64,000 nucleotides of DNA, taken from Algoriphagus taiwanensis (GTDB lineage Bacteria > Bacteroidota > Bacteroidia > Cytophagales > Cyclobacteriaceae). Under the pieces are notes generated by a model. That model was not told where the DNA came from. It saw only the letters and a list, made by a program, of their open reading frames with translations, and searched no databases. Positions within the stretch are counted from its first letter, which is position 1, and the number at the start of each line of letters is the position of its first letter. Position numbers and translations under genes: made by a program. Location: positions 124,001 to 188,000 of the forward strand of contig NZ_BTPE01000006.1 of assembly GCF_036245645.1 (NCBI RefSeq), read 5' to 3'. Positions 34,428 to 42,794 of the stretch are shown piece after piece.

Positions 34428-35237
34428 ATGTATCTGAACAAAAAACGTCTCGCCCACATCGTATTTGATTCAGATGACCGGGCATCCAAACTCTTCGATA
34501 TTGTGCTTTTGGTACTGATTTTCGGATCGGTTACTGTCGCTATTTTGGATTCCGTTGGTTCCCTTCACGACGAATACGGGGAGTTATTTTATGTGCTGGA
34601 ATTGGCCTTTACTTTTCTTTTCACCATTGAGTATGGGCTTCGAGTCTGGCTTACGAGCAAGACATTCAAGTATGTCACAAGCTTCTATGGATTGGTGGAT
34701 TTATTGGCCATTCTTCCTGTTTACCTCAGCTTTTTTGTAGCCAATACACAACTCCTGTCGGTGGTTCGGGCCCTTCGTTTATTGAGAATAGTCCGGGTTT
34801 TGAAATTGGGAAGATATCTGGCGGAGGCCGATTTTATCGGGGATGCTCTACGGGCAAGTGCTGCCAAAATCCAGATGTTTCTTTTTTCGGTCCTGACCAT
34901 CGTCCTGATTATGGGGACTTTGATGTTTGTCATCGAAGGACCGGAGCATGGATTTACCAGTATTCCGGTATCCATGTATTGGGCCATAGTGACTTTGACC
35001 ACAGTTGGGTTTGGAGATATTACGCCTTCTACCCCATTAGGCCAGTTTGCCGCTTCTTTGATCATGCTTTTGGGCTATGCAATCATTGCTGTGCCCACTG
35101 GAATAGTCACCTCTGAGATGGCCAATCGAAAAAGAAAGAGTCATTATGAAAAATTGAAAACCTGCACCCATTGCGGGTTTGATGCCTTAGAGCCAGAGGA
35201 TAATTATTGCCGAATCTGCGGGGAAAAGAAAATCTAA
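34428..35237 (+). CDS. Six-TM cation channel with C-terminal zinc ribbon
   Basis: The 269-residue protein is a single-subunit voltage-gated-type channel. It has S1-S3 (about 20-105), an S4-like segment RALRLLRIVRVLKLGR, and the pore with TLTTVGFGDITP (K+ selectivity filter TVGFGD). An S6 segment follows (LIMLLGYAIIAVPTGIV). The C-terminus carries CTHCGF and YCRICGE, four Cys in a zinc-ribbon spacing, which is unusual for a small Kv-type channel and may be a ligand or metal sensor. It ends overlapping the convergent CLC gene by 4 bases. Confidence 0.9.
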   Translation: MYLNKKRLAHIVFDSDDRASKLFDIVLLVLIFGSVTVAILDSVGSLHDEYGELFYVLELAFTFLFTIEYGLRVWLTSKTFKYVTSFYGLVDLLAILPVYLSFFVANTQLLSVVRALRLLRIVRVLKLGRYLAEADFIGDALRASAAKIQMFLFSVLTIVLIMGTLMFVIEGPEHGFTSIPVSMYWAIVTLTTVGFGDITPSTPLGQFAASLIMLLGYAIIAVPTGIVTSEMANRKRKSHYEKLKTCTHCGFDALEPEDNYCRICGEKKI

Positions 35238-36442
35238 ACTCTCCAAAAGTATTTTTTACTTAGATCCTGAGCGGAATAAATCCCTCCTTTCCCGCTGATC
35301 AAATAGGCCATCAGGCATGCCAAGCCCAGAAAAATCCCTGCCTCGTATCCAAATAGCTCCATACCCATCACCGTACAGGCCATTGGCGTATTGGTGGCAC
35401 CGGAAAAAACTCCCACAAAACCACATCCGGCCAACAAAGCCAAAGGGAGAGGTATCCAGACTGAAAGTGCATTACCCAATGTTGCCCCAGTGAAAAACAG
35501 CGGCGTGACTTCACCTCCTTTAAATCCGGACCCCAAAGTCAATCCGGTCAAACCGATTTTTGCCAAAAAATCATACCAGGGCAAAGGTGTCTCAAATGCC
35601 TCTAAAATTCTCGGAATCCCCAAACCGATGTAGGCATAGGCATCAGTCAAATATACCAAGCCTGCCACCAATACTCCCCCCACCAAAGGACGGAGAGGAG
35701 GATAGGAAATGGCCTTATTGAACGCCGCTCCAACCCAATGCCCAGTTTCTGCAAAGAGCCTTCCTGCCAGCCCAAAGGCGATCCCGGCAACAAGTATCCA
35801 CGAAAGATTGATTGGCGAATGAGAAGGCACCTCAGGAATAGAATAGGATGTATGTCCTACCCCCCAGGCCCACTCACAAATGACGTGGGCAACCCAGGCT
35901 GACCACAGGGCCGGAAAAACCGATCGAGGTCTGAATCTGCCAGAAAGCATCCACTCTAATGAAAATATAGCACCTGCCCAGGGAGTTCCAAACACAGAGG
36001 CAAAACCTCCCGCCACTCCGCAAATCAGGAGGATTCTTCGGTCCTCCGCATTCAAGGGGATCCATTTTTGGATTTGGTCTGCCAGAGACCCGCCCATTTG
36101 CACGGCGGTACCTTCTCGGCCGGCAGACCCTCCAAAGAGGTGGGTGAAAACTGTTCCAAAAAGAACCAAAAAGGTCATCCGCAGAGGGATAGGATTTTTG
36201 GTTTGGTAAAGCTCCTCCAAAAGAAGATTGTTCCCTTTGATGGAATTGGCCCCATAATGGTAATAAACATACCCGATACCGAATCCAGCCAAGGGCAACA
36301 AAGCCAAAAGCCATAGGTTTGCTTCACGGGTTTCAGTAGCCCAATCCAGCAAAACCAAAAAAATGGCTGAAGCTGAACCGGATAAAATGCCTACAAGCAA
36401 ACCAAATCCCAACCATTGGAGTAGATATCGAACCAAAATCAA
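35234..36442 (-). CDS. CLC-family antiporter, probably CLC-F (fluoride/proton)
   Basis: The 402-residue protein has about ten or more hydrophobic segments with CLC motifs. GNNLLLEELY lies where Cl- type CLCs carry GSGIP, then GREGTAVQMG replaces GREGP and keeps the gating Glu, and GFKGGEVTPLFFTG replaces GGxFxP. From memory these substitutions mark the CLC-F clade of fluoride exporters; a tree should confirm it. The start codon seems to be TTG 36442. No fluoride riboswitch was seen upstream. Adjacent gene is the cation channel. Confidence 0.85.
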   Translation of the reverse strand: MILVRYLLQWLGFGLLVGILSGSASAIFLVLLDWATETREANLWLLALLPLAGFGIGYVYYHYGANSIKGNNLLLEELYQTKNPIPLRMTFLVLFGTVFTHLFGGSAGREGTAVQMGGSLADQIQKWIPLNAEDRRILLICGVAGGFASVFGTPWAGAIFSLEWMLSGRFRPRSVFPALWSAWVAHVICEWAWGVGHTSYSIPEVPSHSPINLSWILVAGIAFGLAGRLFAETGHWVGAAFNKAISYPPLRPLVGGVLVAGLVYLTDAYAYIGLGIPRILEAFETPLPWYDFLAKIGLTGLTLGSGFKGGEVTPLFFTGATLGNALSVWIPLPLALLAGCGFVGVFSGATNTPMACTVMGMELFGYEAGIFLGLACLMAYLISGKGGIYSAQDLSKKYFWRV

Positions 36443-36600
36443 GAAGTAGATTGTAACTAGCGAAGAACAAAGAAAAGAATCGACTCAGAGATTTGGAATT
36501 AAATGACAATTATTAATCGCTCAAAACTGATCGGGAAAGTGTCGCGAATCCGTACATTTCAACCAATCCTTGGGTTTTGGGTTAAATAAAAAAATCAAGT

Positions 36601-37491
36601 ATGAATCACATTCTCATTACTGGAGGTTCAGGCCTAGTTGGTCAGCAAATCACCCGGCTTTTGGAAAAAAAGGGCTATCAAGTGGCTTGGTTGAGCCGGT
36701 CTGCCCAAGGGCAAAAGAGTTTTTTGTGGGATGTGGAAAAAGGAAAAATCGATCCGGAAGCCCTGGAATGGGCGGATGCTGTAATCCACCTAGCCGGGGC
36801 TGGAGTAGCCGAAAAGCGCTGGACTCCGGAGCGGAAAAAACTGATTCTGGAATCCAGAACCCAAAGCACACAGCTGCTTTATTCTGCCATTGAAAAGGCA
36901 GATAACAAACCAAGCACATTTATTTCTGCCTCGGCGGTTGGCTATTATGGATTTAATACCGGGACAAAATTGGTAGATGAAAATAGTCCCGCCGGAGATG
37001 ACTTCCTGGCCGAAGTAGTCATTGCTTGGGAGAATGAAGTCAAGAAAATGGAAAGTCTCCACCTGCGCACCGTCCTCCTGAGAATCGGGATTGTACTCGA
37101 TGCCGAAGGGGGGGCTTTAGGAGAAATGCTTAAACCACCGGTGGCAGCCCCCTTGGGTTCGGGAGACCAATGGATGAGTTGGATTCACATTGAGGACTTG
37201 GCCAGAATGTTTGTTTTTGCTTTGGAAAAAACCACCCTTCAGGGGGTTTATAATGCAGTCAGTCCCAATCCTGCTACCAATCAGCAATTGACCCAAGAGG
37301 CGGCTTCCGCCAAAGGAAAGCCCTACTTGGGAATTGGGGTGCCGGGTTTTGCACTCAAATTGGTTTTGGGAGAAATGGCCGCCATGGTCTTGGGAGGTAA
37401 TCGTGTGTCTTCGCAGAAAATCCAAAAGGCAGGATTCCAGTTTGAGTTTTTCGAGCTTTCGGCAGCTTTGAGGGATATTTTTCACGGGTAA
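36601..37491 (+). CDS. TIGR01777-family NAD-dependent epimerase-like protein
   Basis: The 296-residue protein has the N-terminal nucleotide-binding motif ILITGGSGLVGQQITRLL, then IHLAGAGVAEKRWT and SASAVGYYGF (the YxxxK-like region is degenerate). The substrate is not known; family members include Escherichia coli YfcH. The C-terminal domain DUF1731 is present (about 250-295, GVPGFALKLVLGEMAAMVLGG). It starts at ATG 36601 after an AT-rich stretch. Confidence 0.9.
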   Translation: MNHILITGGSGLVGQQITRLLEKKGYQVAWLSRSAQGQKSFLWDVEKGKIDPEALEWADAVIHLAGAGVAEKRWTPERKKLILESRTQSTQLLYSAIEKADNKPSTFISASAVGYYGFNTGTKLVDENSPAGDDFLAEVVIAWENEVKKMESLHLRTVLLRIGIVLDAEGGALGEMLKPPVAAPLGSGDQWMSWIHIEDLARMFVFALEKTTLQGVYNAVSPNPATNQQLTQEAASAKGKPYLGIGVPGFALKLVLGEMAAMVLGGNRVSSQKIQKAGFQFEFFELSAALRDIFHG

Positions 37492-37564
37492 ATTATCCCT
37501 TTTTCCACAAGGCCCTTGTCTTAAAGCATGGGTCTGAAGCTTTTAGGGATATTTATATTCAGCC

Positions 37565-38062
37565 TTATTTATTCTTAAAAGCAAGAAAAATATATCCGCC
37601 CAAAATCCCTATAAGGCCTCCGCCCAACAGTACCGGGAAGAAAAATCCAAGCCTCATTGAGTTTTCAAATCCTGCCTGAATTTTTTTATAAACGAGAATG
37701 GAGGAGACTATAAGGATCAACAAACTTAGCCAACTCAACATTCTTGAGACAAGTCGATACTGCAGTTCTGCATTTTCGGGAGTGATTTCCACTGGGATAT
37801 TCAGCACATGAGGGATACTTCTGAAAATACCCAAAAGCAAATAAAGGAAAACTCCCATGCCGGGAAGAATCCAAAGGCCATTTTTTGAACCGTATCCGTC
37901 CGGTTCTCCCTGAAGATTGAAATGAATGGGAATCGTATCCGGAATTTCCCAAAAATAAAGCAGGGGGTAAATGAGCAAAAATGCCAGAGTAATCCCATTC
38001 AGGATTTCCAAAACCCAATCCAGGGTTTTTCTCTCCAGTTTCAAAACAGGCCTATCCACCAT
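37565..38062 (-). CDS. DUF1648 membrane protein
   Basis: The 165-residue protein has four hydrophobic segments and the DUF1648 pattern IPIHFNLQGEPDGYGSKNG between the first two. DUF1648 is found at the N-terminus of SdpI-like immunity proteins, but this one lacks the larger SdpI body, so immunity is not implied. It is the last gene of a four-gene minus-strand operon, 6 bases after a 55-residue PLDc_N-like gene. Confidence 0.87.
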   Translation of the reverse strand: MVDRPVLKLERKTLDWVLEILNGITLAFLLIYPLLYFWEIPDTIPIHFNLQGEPDGYGSKNGLWILPGMGVFLYLLLGIFRSIPHVLNIPVEITPENAELQYRLVSRMLSWLSLLILIVSSILVYKKIQAGFENSMRLGFFFPVLLGGGLIGILGGYIFLAFKNK

Positions 38063-38068
38063 GTGGGA

Positions 38069-38236
38069 TTACATCCGTTTATTCCTCCCGATTGCAAACC
38101 AGAGAACCGTCCCAAGTAAGGGAAGCAAAAGGACGATCAAAATCCAAATCAGCTTATCATTTGAATTGGCAAATCGACTGGTCACCACATCGTAAATGGT
38201 GAAGCCGTAGACAAGAAATCCGAGTATTTTTAGCAT
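38069..38236 (-). CDS. Small membrane protein, PLDc_N-like (55 aa)
   Basis: ATG 38236 to TAA 38069 encodes a 55-residue protein. It has a hydrophobic start (MLKILGFLVYGFTIYDVVTS), the PLDc_N-type stretch NSNDKLIWILIVLLLPLLGT and an FAIGRNKRM end. It is too short to be a nuclease; PF13396 names the N-terminal region of phospholipase D-like proteins. It is a paralogue of the two genes upstream (3-base and 2-base gaps) and is probably translated from the same mRNA. Confidence 0.75.
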   Translation of the reverse strand: MLKILGFLVYGFTIYDVVTSRFANSNDKLIWILIVLLLPLLGTVLWFAIGRNKRM

Positions 38237-38239
38237 AGC

Positions 38240-38467
38240 TTAGGCAAATTTTTTGGTTCCCGGACCCAATACCAAATAGGCAATCGGGCCAAAGCCTTGG
38301 GCAAAAAGAAGGATCACCACCCAAATCAATTTCATGTTTTGGTCTTTAAAATCAGACCGAATGACATCAATCAGGCAATACACCCAAAGAATAAAGTAGA
38401 TCAGGGAAATCAGGAGAATTCCGATCAAAAAAAATCCTCCCATATTTTGTATAAAGGCTAATTCCAT
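38240..38467 (-). CDS. Small membrane protein, PLDc_N-like (75 aa)
   Basis: The 75-residue protein has two hydrophobic segments and the PLDc_N pattern WVYCLIDVIRSDFKDQNMKL, ending PIAYLVLGPGTKKFA. It is homologous to its neighbours on both sides. The middle gene of a tandem triplet, it starts 2 bases after the stop of the upstream copy. Confidence 0.85.
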   Translation of the reverse strand: MELAFIQNMGGFFLIGILLISLIYFILWVYCLIDVIRSDFKDQNMKLIWVVILLFAQGFGPIAYLVLGPGTKKFA

Positions 38468-38469
38468 GC

Positions 38470-38730
38470 TTAATCTTTTGATGAATTGGAAATTTTTGAA
38501 AAATCAGGTTTAAATGTTCGTTTCACTTTGGTACTTCTGCTCATACTTAGGTAGAGGAATGCCCCGATGATCTGAGCAAAAAGGATCAGCAAAATCCAAA
38601 TCAACTTTTGATTGGGACCACGAAAGTCATTCCTTAGGCAATCAATCAGTGCATACACCCAAAATCCAAGATAAATCAGGGCAGAAAGTTGCCAAAATAT
38701 CAATCCATGAGAAGGCACAATCAAATCCAT
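38470..38730 (-). CDS. Small membrane protein, PLDc_N-like (86 aa)
   Basis: The 86-residue protein has the PLDc_N-like core YALIDCLRNDFRGPNQKLIW and LLILFAQIIGAFLYLSMSRS, followed by a longer charged tail (KVKRTFKPDFSKISNSSKD). First gene of the operon 38730-37565; the core aligns with the next protein over most of its length. Function unknown. Confidence 0.85.
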   Translation of the reverse strand: MDLIVPSHGLIFWQLSALIYLGFWVYALIDCLRNDFRGPNQKLIWILLILFAQIIGAFLYLSMSRSTKVKRTFKPDFSKISNSSKD

Positions 38731-38822
38731 GTCGTTTGTTCTATTATTTTTACCACCCGTCTAAAATAGCTTTTTTTGATCAAACTAGTTAAGAATTTAG
38801 TCAATTGATAAAATTTCACTCC

Positions 38823-41375
38823 ATGAAAAAGTTCACCCTATCGGTGCTTTTAGCCCTGATCACTACACTCACATTCGCTCAGGATCTGAGTTATTATCTT
38901 CCAAAAGGCTATACCTATAATCCGGCCATTCCTACTCCCAAGCAGGTCTTGGGCTATGAGGTGGGGGAGTGGCATGTGACCCATGACCAGCTGGTCATGT
39001 ACATGAAAGCCGTGGCAGAAGCCTCAGACCGAGTTATCTTCGAGGAAACAGGCCGCTCTTACGAAAAGCGCCCTCAGACCTTATTGACCATCACCTCTCC
39101 AGCCAACCTAGCCAAACTCGACCAAATCAAAGCCGAAAGGGCAAAGCTTCGAGAACCGGGAGCTTCTGTAGATATCCAAAATATGCCTGCGGTGATGTTT
39201 ATGGGCTATTCTGTCCATGGAAACGAACCTAGCGGGGCCAATGCCTCCCTTTTGGCAGCTTATCATTTTGCGGCAGCCAATGAAATCGCCTCTGAGCTGG
39301 AAAATATCGTCCTTCTCCTGGATCCGGCTATCAATCCTGACGGGTTGAACCGATTTGCTTCTTGGGTCAATTCTCACAAAGCCTACCATCTCAACGGGGA
39401 CCCTGCAGGCCGGGAATACAATGAGGCTTGGCCAAGAGGCAGAACCAATCACTATTGGTTTGATCTCAACCGAGACTGGCTACCCGTGCAGCACCCGGAA
39501 TCCAGAAATCGGGTTCGTGTTTTCCAAAGCTGGCTTCCCAATATCCACTTGGATTTTCACGAGATGGGAACCAACAGCACCTTCTTCTTCCAGCCAGGAG
39601 TGCCATCCCGTGTTCACCCATTGACTCCGAAAAAGAATTTTGAACTGACAGAGAAAATCGGAACCTACCATGCCAAAGCCCTGGACCAAATCGGTTCACT
39701 ATACTACAATCAGGAGAACTACGATGACTTCTACTACGGCAAAGGTTCGACCTACCCGGATGTGCAAGGCTCGATAGGAATTTTGTTTGAGCAGGCTAGC
39801 TCCAGGGGTCACCTACAGGAAAGTGCAAACGGATTGCTGAGCTTTCCTTTTACCATCCGAAATCAGTTCACTGCCAACCTTTCTTCCTATCAGGCCGCCA
39901 AAGAGATGCGGATAGAGCTCAATCAATGGATGAAGGATTTCTACACGGAGATCAAGAATGAAACCACGGCCGATGTAAACAAGGCCTATATTTTCGGAAC
40001 CGAGTCAGATGATGCGCGAAGCTTCCATTTAGCAGACTTGATCCTTCAGCATGATATTGAAGTCTTCTCTCTCAATGAGGATGTAACGATCAACGGGCAG
40101 GAGTTTAAAAAAGAAAACTCCTATATCGTGCCAGCAGATCAGCCTCAATATCGCCTGATCAAAGCCATGTTTGAAACTCGGACTACCTTCGAGGACAGCC
40201 TGTTTTATGACATCTCTGCTTGGACTTATCCTATGGCTTTTGGGCTGGATTATATGGCTTTGAACAGCAAAATTCTAAATCTTGCCAATGTCAGTCCGGT
40301 CGATAAGGAATCCTTTACTCTTCCGGAAGGACAGGTTATCGGTCAGCCGGGTGCGTATCAGTATGCCATGGAATGGACGGACTATTATGCTCCAAAAGCG
40401 GCATATCAGCTGATGAAGTCTGGATTTCTTGTTCGGGTGTCCAATACTGAGTTTTCCACAGCAGAAGGGAAGACTTTTGGCCGGGGCACACTCCTGATTG
40501 GTAAAGGGGAATCCGGATTGGATGACCTTGCTTTCTATGGCAGGCTGCAGGAAATCGCCAAAATGTCCACCGTGGATATTCATGCCCTTACGACCGGCTA
40601 TACATCCGGTGCCAACTTGGGCTCCACTTTCATGACTCCTTTGGATGCTCCCAAAATCGCCCTTTTGGTCGATGGAGGAGTGGATAGCTACGAAGCGGGT
40701 GAAATTTGGCACTTGCTCGATCAGCGAATGAATATGCCGATCACCTTACTTCCTCTAGATGCTGTTTCTGGTGCGAATCTGTCCCGATACAATGTGATTA
40801 TCATGGCCGATGGAAACTATGGAAGGCTTGGTGGTTCAGGTGCCAATGCGATTAAATCTTGGGTGAATGCCGGAAATACGCTGATCGCAAAAGGGGGCGC
40901 TGTCCGCTGGTTGATTCAAAATGAAATCGGAAACTTTGCCCAGAGAATGGTGGATAACTCAGAAAAAGGCTTGCAGAAAAACTATGCAGACTACGATAAT
41001 GCTACCGGTGCCAAAGGTACTTTCGGCGCTATCTTCAAAGCCAACCTGGATATCACCCACCCAATCGGCTATGGCTATCAGGAAAAAGAAATCCACACAT
41101 TCAGAAACGATAATTTCTTCCTCGAGCCTTCCTCCAATCCATACGCCAACCCCTTAGTTTACACCCAAAACCCATTGGCATCCGGCTACCTCCACCCAAG
41201 CAACCTGCCGGGTTTGCAGCAGAGCGCGGTAATTCGAGTTTCTGCCGTGGGCAGAGGTAGGGTCATTGGTTTTGCCGATAACATGAACTTCCGCGCATTT
41301 TGGTTTGGCACCAATAAGTTGTTTATGAATGCCATTTATTTTGGACAGGTCATTGATAGCGGTACTGCCCGATAA
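38823..41375 (+). CDS. Secreted M14-family zinc carboxypeptidase
   Basis: The 850-residue protein has a Sec signal peptide (LSVLLALITTLTFAQ) and an M14 catalytic domain (about 50-330). VHGNEPSG supplies the HxxE zinc ligands and LDFHEMGTN the third His; FDLNRDWLP is a further M14-type motif. The region after about residue 380 shows no recognised family, apart from an end with GRVIGFADNMNFRAFWFGT. I start it at ATG 38823, the first codon of the signal peptide. A terminator follows. Confidence 0.92.
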   Translation: MKKFTLSVLLALITTLTFAQDLSYYLPKGYTYNPAIPTPKQVLGYEVGEWHVTHDQLVMYMKAVAEASDRVIFEETGRSYEKRPQTLLTITSPANLAKLDQIKAERAKLREPGASVDIQNMPAVMFMGYSVHGNEPSGANASLLAAYHFAAANEIASELENIVLLLDPAINPDGLNRFASWVNSHKAYHLNGDPAGREYNEAWPRGRTNHYWFDLNRDWLPVQHPESRNRVRVFQSWLPNIHLDFHEMGTNSTFFFQPGVPSRVHPLTPKKNFELTEKIGTYHAKALDQIGSLYYNQENYDDFYYGKGSTYPDVQGSIGILFEQASSRGHLQESANGLLSFPFTIRNQFTANLSSYQAAKEMRIELNQWMKDFYTEIKNETTADVNKAYIFGTESDDARSFHLADLILQHDIEVFSLNEDVTINGQEFKKENSYIVPADQPQYRLIKAMFETRTTFEDSLFYDISAWTYPMAFGLDYMALNSKILNLANVSPVDKESFTLPEGQVIGQPGAYQYAMEWTDYYAPKAAYQLMKSGFLVRVSNTEFSTAEGKTFGRGTLLIGKGESGLDDLAFYGRLQEIAKMSTVDIHALTTGYTSGANLGSTFMTPLDAPKIALLVDGGVDSYEAGEIWHLLDQRMNMPITLLPLDAVSGANLSRYNVIIMADGNYGRLGGSGANAIKSWVNAGNTLIAKGGAVRWLIQNEIGNFAQRMVDNSEKGLQKNYADYDNATGAKGTFGAIFKANLDITHPIGYGYQEKEIHTFRNDNFFLEPSSNPYANPLVYTQNPLASGYLHPSNLPGLQQSAVIRVSAVGRGRVIGFADNMNFRAFWFGTNKLFMNAIYFGQVIDSGTAR

Positions 41376-41380
41376 AACTG

Positions 41381-41415
41381 GAAATCCTGATCCTAAGGGT
41401 CAGGATTTCTTTTTG
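41381..41415 (+). terminator. Terminator after the M14 peptidase gene
   Basis: GAAATCCTGA and TCAGGATTTC form a perfect 10-bp stem with a 9-base loop, followed by TTTTT. It begins 5 bases after the stop codon. Confidence 0.9.
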
Positions 41416-41453
41416 CTATCCCTTGTTTCCCATAAAACTTAACACTCTACCCC

Positions 41454-42566
41454 ATGAATAAAAGCCTAAACCTTCTGATTCTTTTTCTATTGGGAATTAC
41501 TTCTGTTTTTGCCCAAGAAATGAGCTTTGAGGAATACAATCCACCCTCAACTCTCAAAGTGCCCCAAAATCCGGTTCAACGAGCCAAATTCCCCTTTGTG
41601 GATATCCACAGCCATCAGGGAGGAATCAATGAGGCGAAAATCGATCAGCTGGTCAGCGAAATGGAAGAGCTGAACATGGGCGTATTGGTCAACCTGAGCG
41701 GAAGAGGTTTTGGAAGAGGCGACAGCAATACCCAGCAAGAATACATCCGCAGCATGATCAAGGAGTTTAATACCCATGCTCCGGGAAGGTTTATGGTTTT
41801 CACCAACCTGAATTTTGCAGGATTTGGGGATGAAAACTGGAGCCGAATCGCCGTCAAAGAACTGGAAGAAGACGTGGCTGCAGGTGCTGTAGGCCTTAAG
41901 ATTTACAAAAGTCTGGGGCTGAACTCCAAAGACATCAATGGCAACCGGATTCCGGTAGACCATCCGGATTTGGACCCAGTTTGGGCCAAGGCAGGAGAAT
42001 TGGGAATTCCCGTTTTGATCCATTCGGCTGACCCGGCACCTTTTTGGCAGCCCATGGATGCCAACAATGAGCGTTGGCTGGAGCTAAAGCTCAATCCCAA
42101 CCGAAAGCGCTCGGCTACCGATCCGGTACCTTTTGAGCAGATTATCGCAGAGCAGCATCATGTCTTTGCGAAGCATCCCGGTACCACCTTTATCAATGCC
42201 CACATGGGCTGGATGGCCAATGATTTGGATGCTGCCGGGGCGCATTTGGAGAAATATCCCAATGTCAACTTTGGTATCGGAGCGGTGATTGCGGAGTTTG
42301 GAAGACAGCCGAGAAGAGCCAAGGAGTTTTTCATCCAATACCAGGACCGATTGCTTTTCGGCAAAGACGCCTACAATCCCGAGGAGTTCCACACCTATTT
42401 TCGGGTTTTGGAAACCGAGGACGAATATTTCCCCTACTACAAAAAGTACCATGCCTTTTGGGCCATGTATGGATTGGGACTTCCGGATGAAGTGCTGAAG
42501 AAAGTTTATTACAAAAATGCGCTGCGAATCGTGCCGGGGATGGATAAAACCCTATTCCCCGACTAA
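41454..42566 (+). CDS. Secreted amidohydrolase-family protein
   Basis: The 370-residue protein has a signal peptide (NLLILFLLGITSVFAQ) and an amidohydrolase-2-like TIM barrel: FVDIHSHQGG (HxH metal site), GLKIYKSLGLN, VLIHSADPAPFW, FINAHMGWMAND and LLFGKDAYNPEEFH. The Asp after FGK and the two His sites are where metal ligands usually sit. The substrate is unknown. It is followed by a terminator. Confidence 0.88.
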   Translation: MNKSLNLLILFLLGITSVFAQEMSFEEYNPPSTLKVPQNPVQRAKFPFVDIHSHQGGINEAKIDQLVSEMEELNMGVLVNLSGRGFGRGDSNTQQEYIRSMIKEFNTHAPGRFMVFTNLNFAGFGDENWSRIAVKELEEDVAAGAVGLKIYKSLGLNSKDINGNRIPVDHPDLDPVWAKAGELGIPVLIHSADPAPFWQPMDANNERWLELKLNPNRKRSATDPVPFEQIIAEQHHVFAKHPGTTFINAHMGWMANDLDAAGAHLEKYPNVNFGIGAVIAEFGRQPRRAKEFFIQYQDRLLFGKDAYNPEEFHTYFRVLETEDEYFPYYKKYHAFWAMYGLGLPDEVLKKVYYKNALRIVPGMDKTLFPD

Positions 42567-42593
42567 TTACGGATAGTCAATAAATACAACATG

Positions 42594-42643
42594 AGCCACA
42601 ATTGCACAAAGAGTAAACGCTTAGTGCGATTGTGGCTTTTTTC
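42594..42643 (+). terminator. Terminator after the amidohydrolase gene
   Basis: AGCCACAATTGCAC and GTGCGATTGTGGCT form a long stem with one mismatch around the loop, followed by TTTTTTC. Confidence 0.85.
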
Positions 42644-42679
42644 TTAAATGTTAAGTTACTTAACATACCCCCTTTACTC

Positions 42680-42793
42680 TGTAAAGAAATTCAAAAAATC
42701 TTTACATAAGGTGCCAGATATGTAAAGCAAACCCTTGTTTTCTTATCATAAGAAATTAACTTTGTAAAGAAAATCGCAAAATCTTTACAAAGT
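42680..42793. promoter_or_regulatory. Two palindromic operators before fic
   Basis: TGTAAAGA-N11-TCTTTACA occurs twice: at 42680-42706 and, extended to 12-bp arms ACTTTGTAAAGA/TCTTTACAAAGT, at 42759-42793. A half site (TGTAAAG) lies at 42720-42726. The proximal copy overlaps the -7 box TAACTTTG (42757-42764) and ends 1 base before the ATG of fic, so it should block transcription. The Fic protein has a C-terminal winged helix and is the natural candidate for the binder (inference). Confidence 0.75.
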
Positions 42794-42794
42794 A

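Noticed and set aside
36443..36600. Fluoride riboswitch before the CLC-F-like gene
   Set aside because: I could not find the crcB-motif core or pairing in this 158-base stretch.
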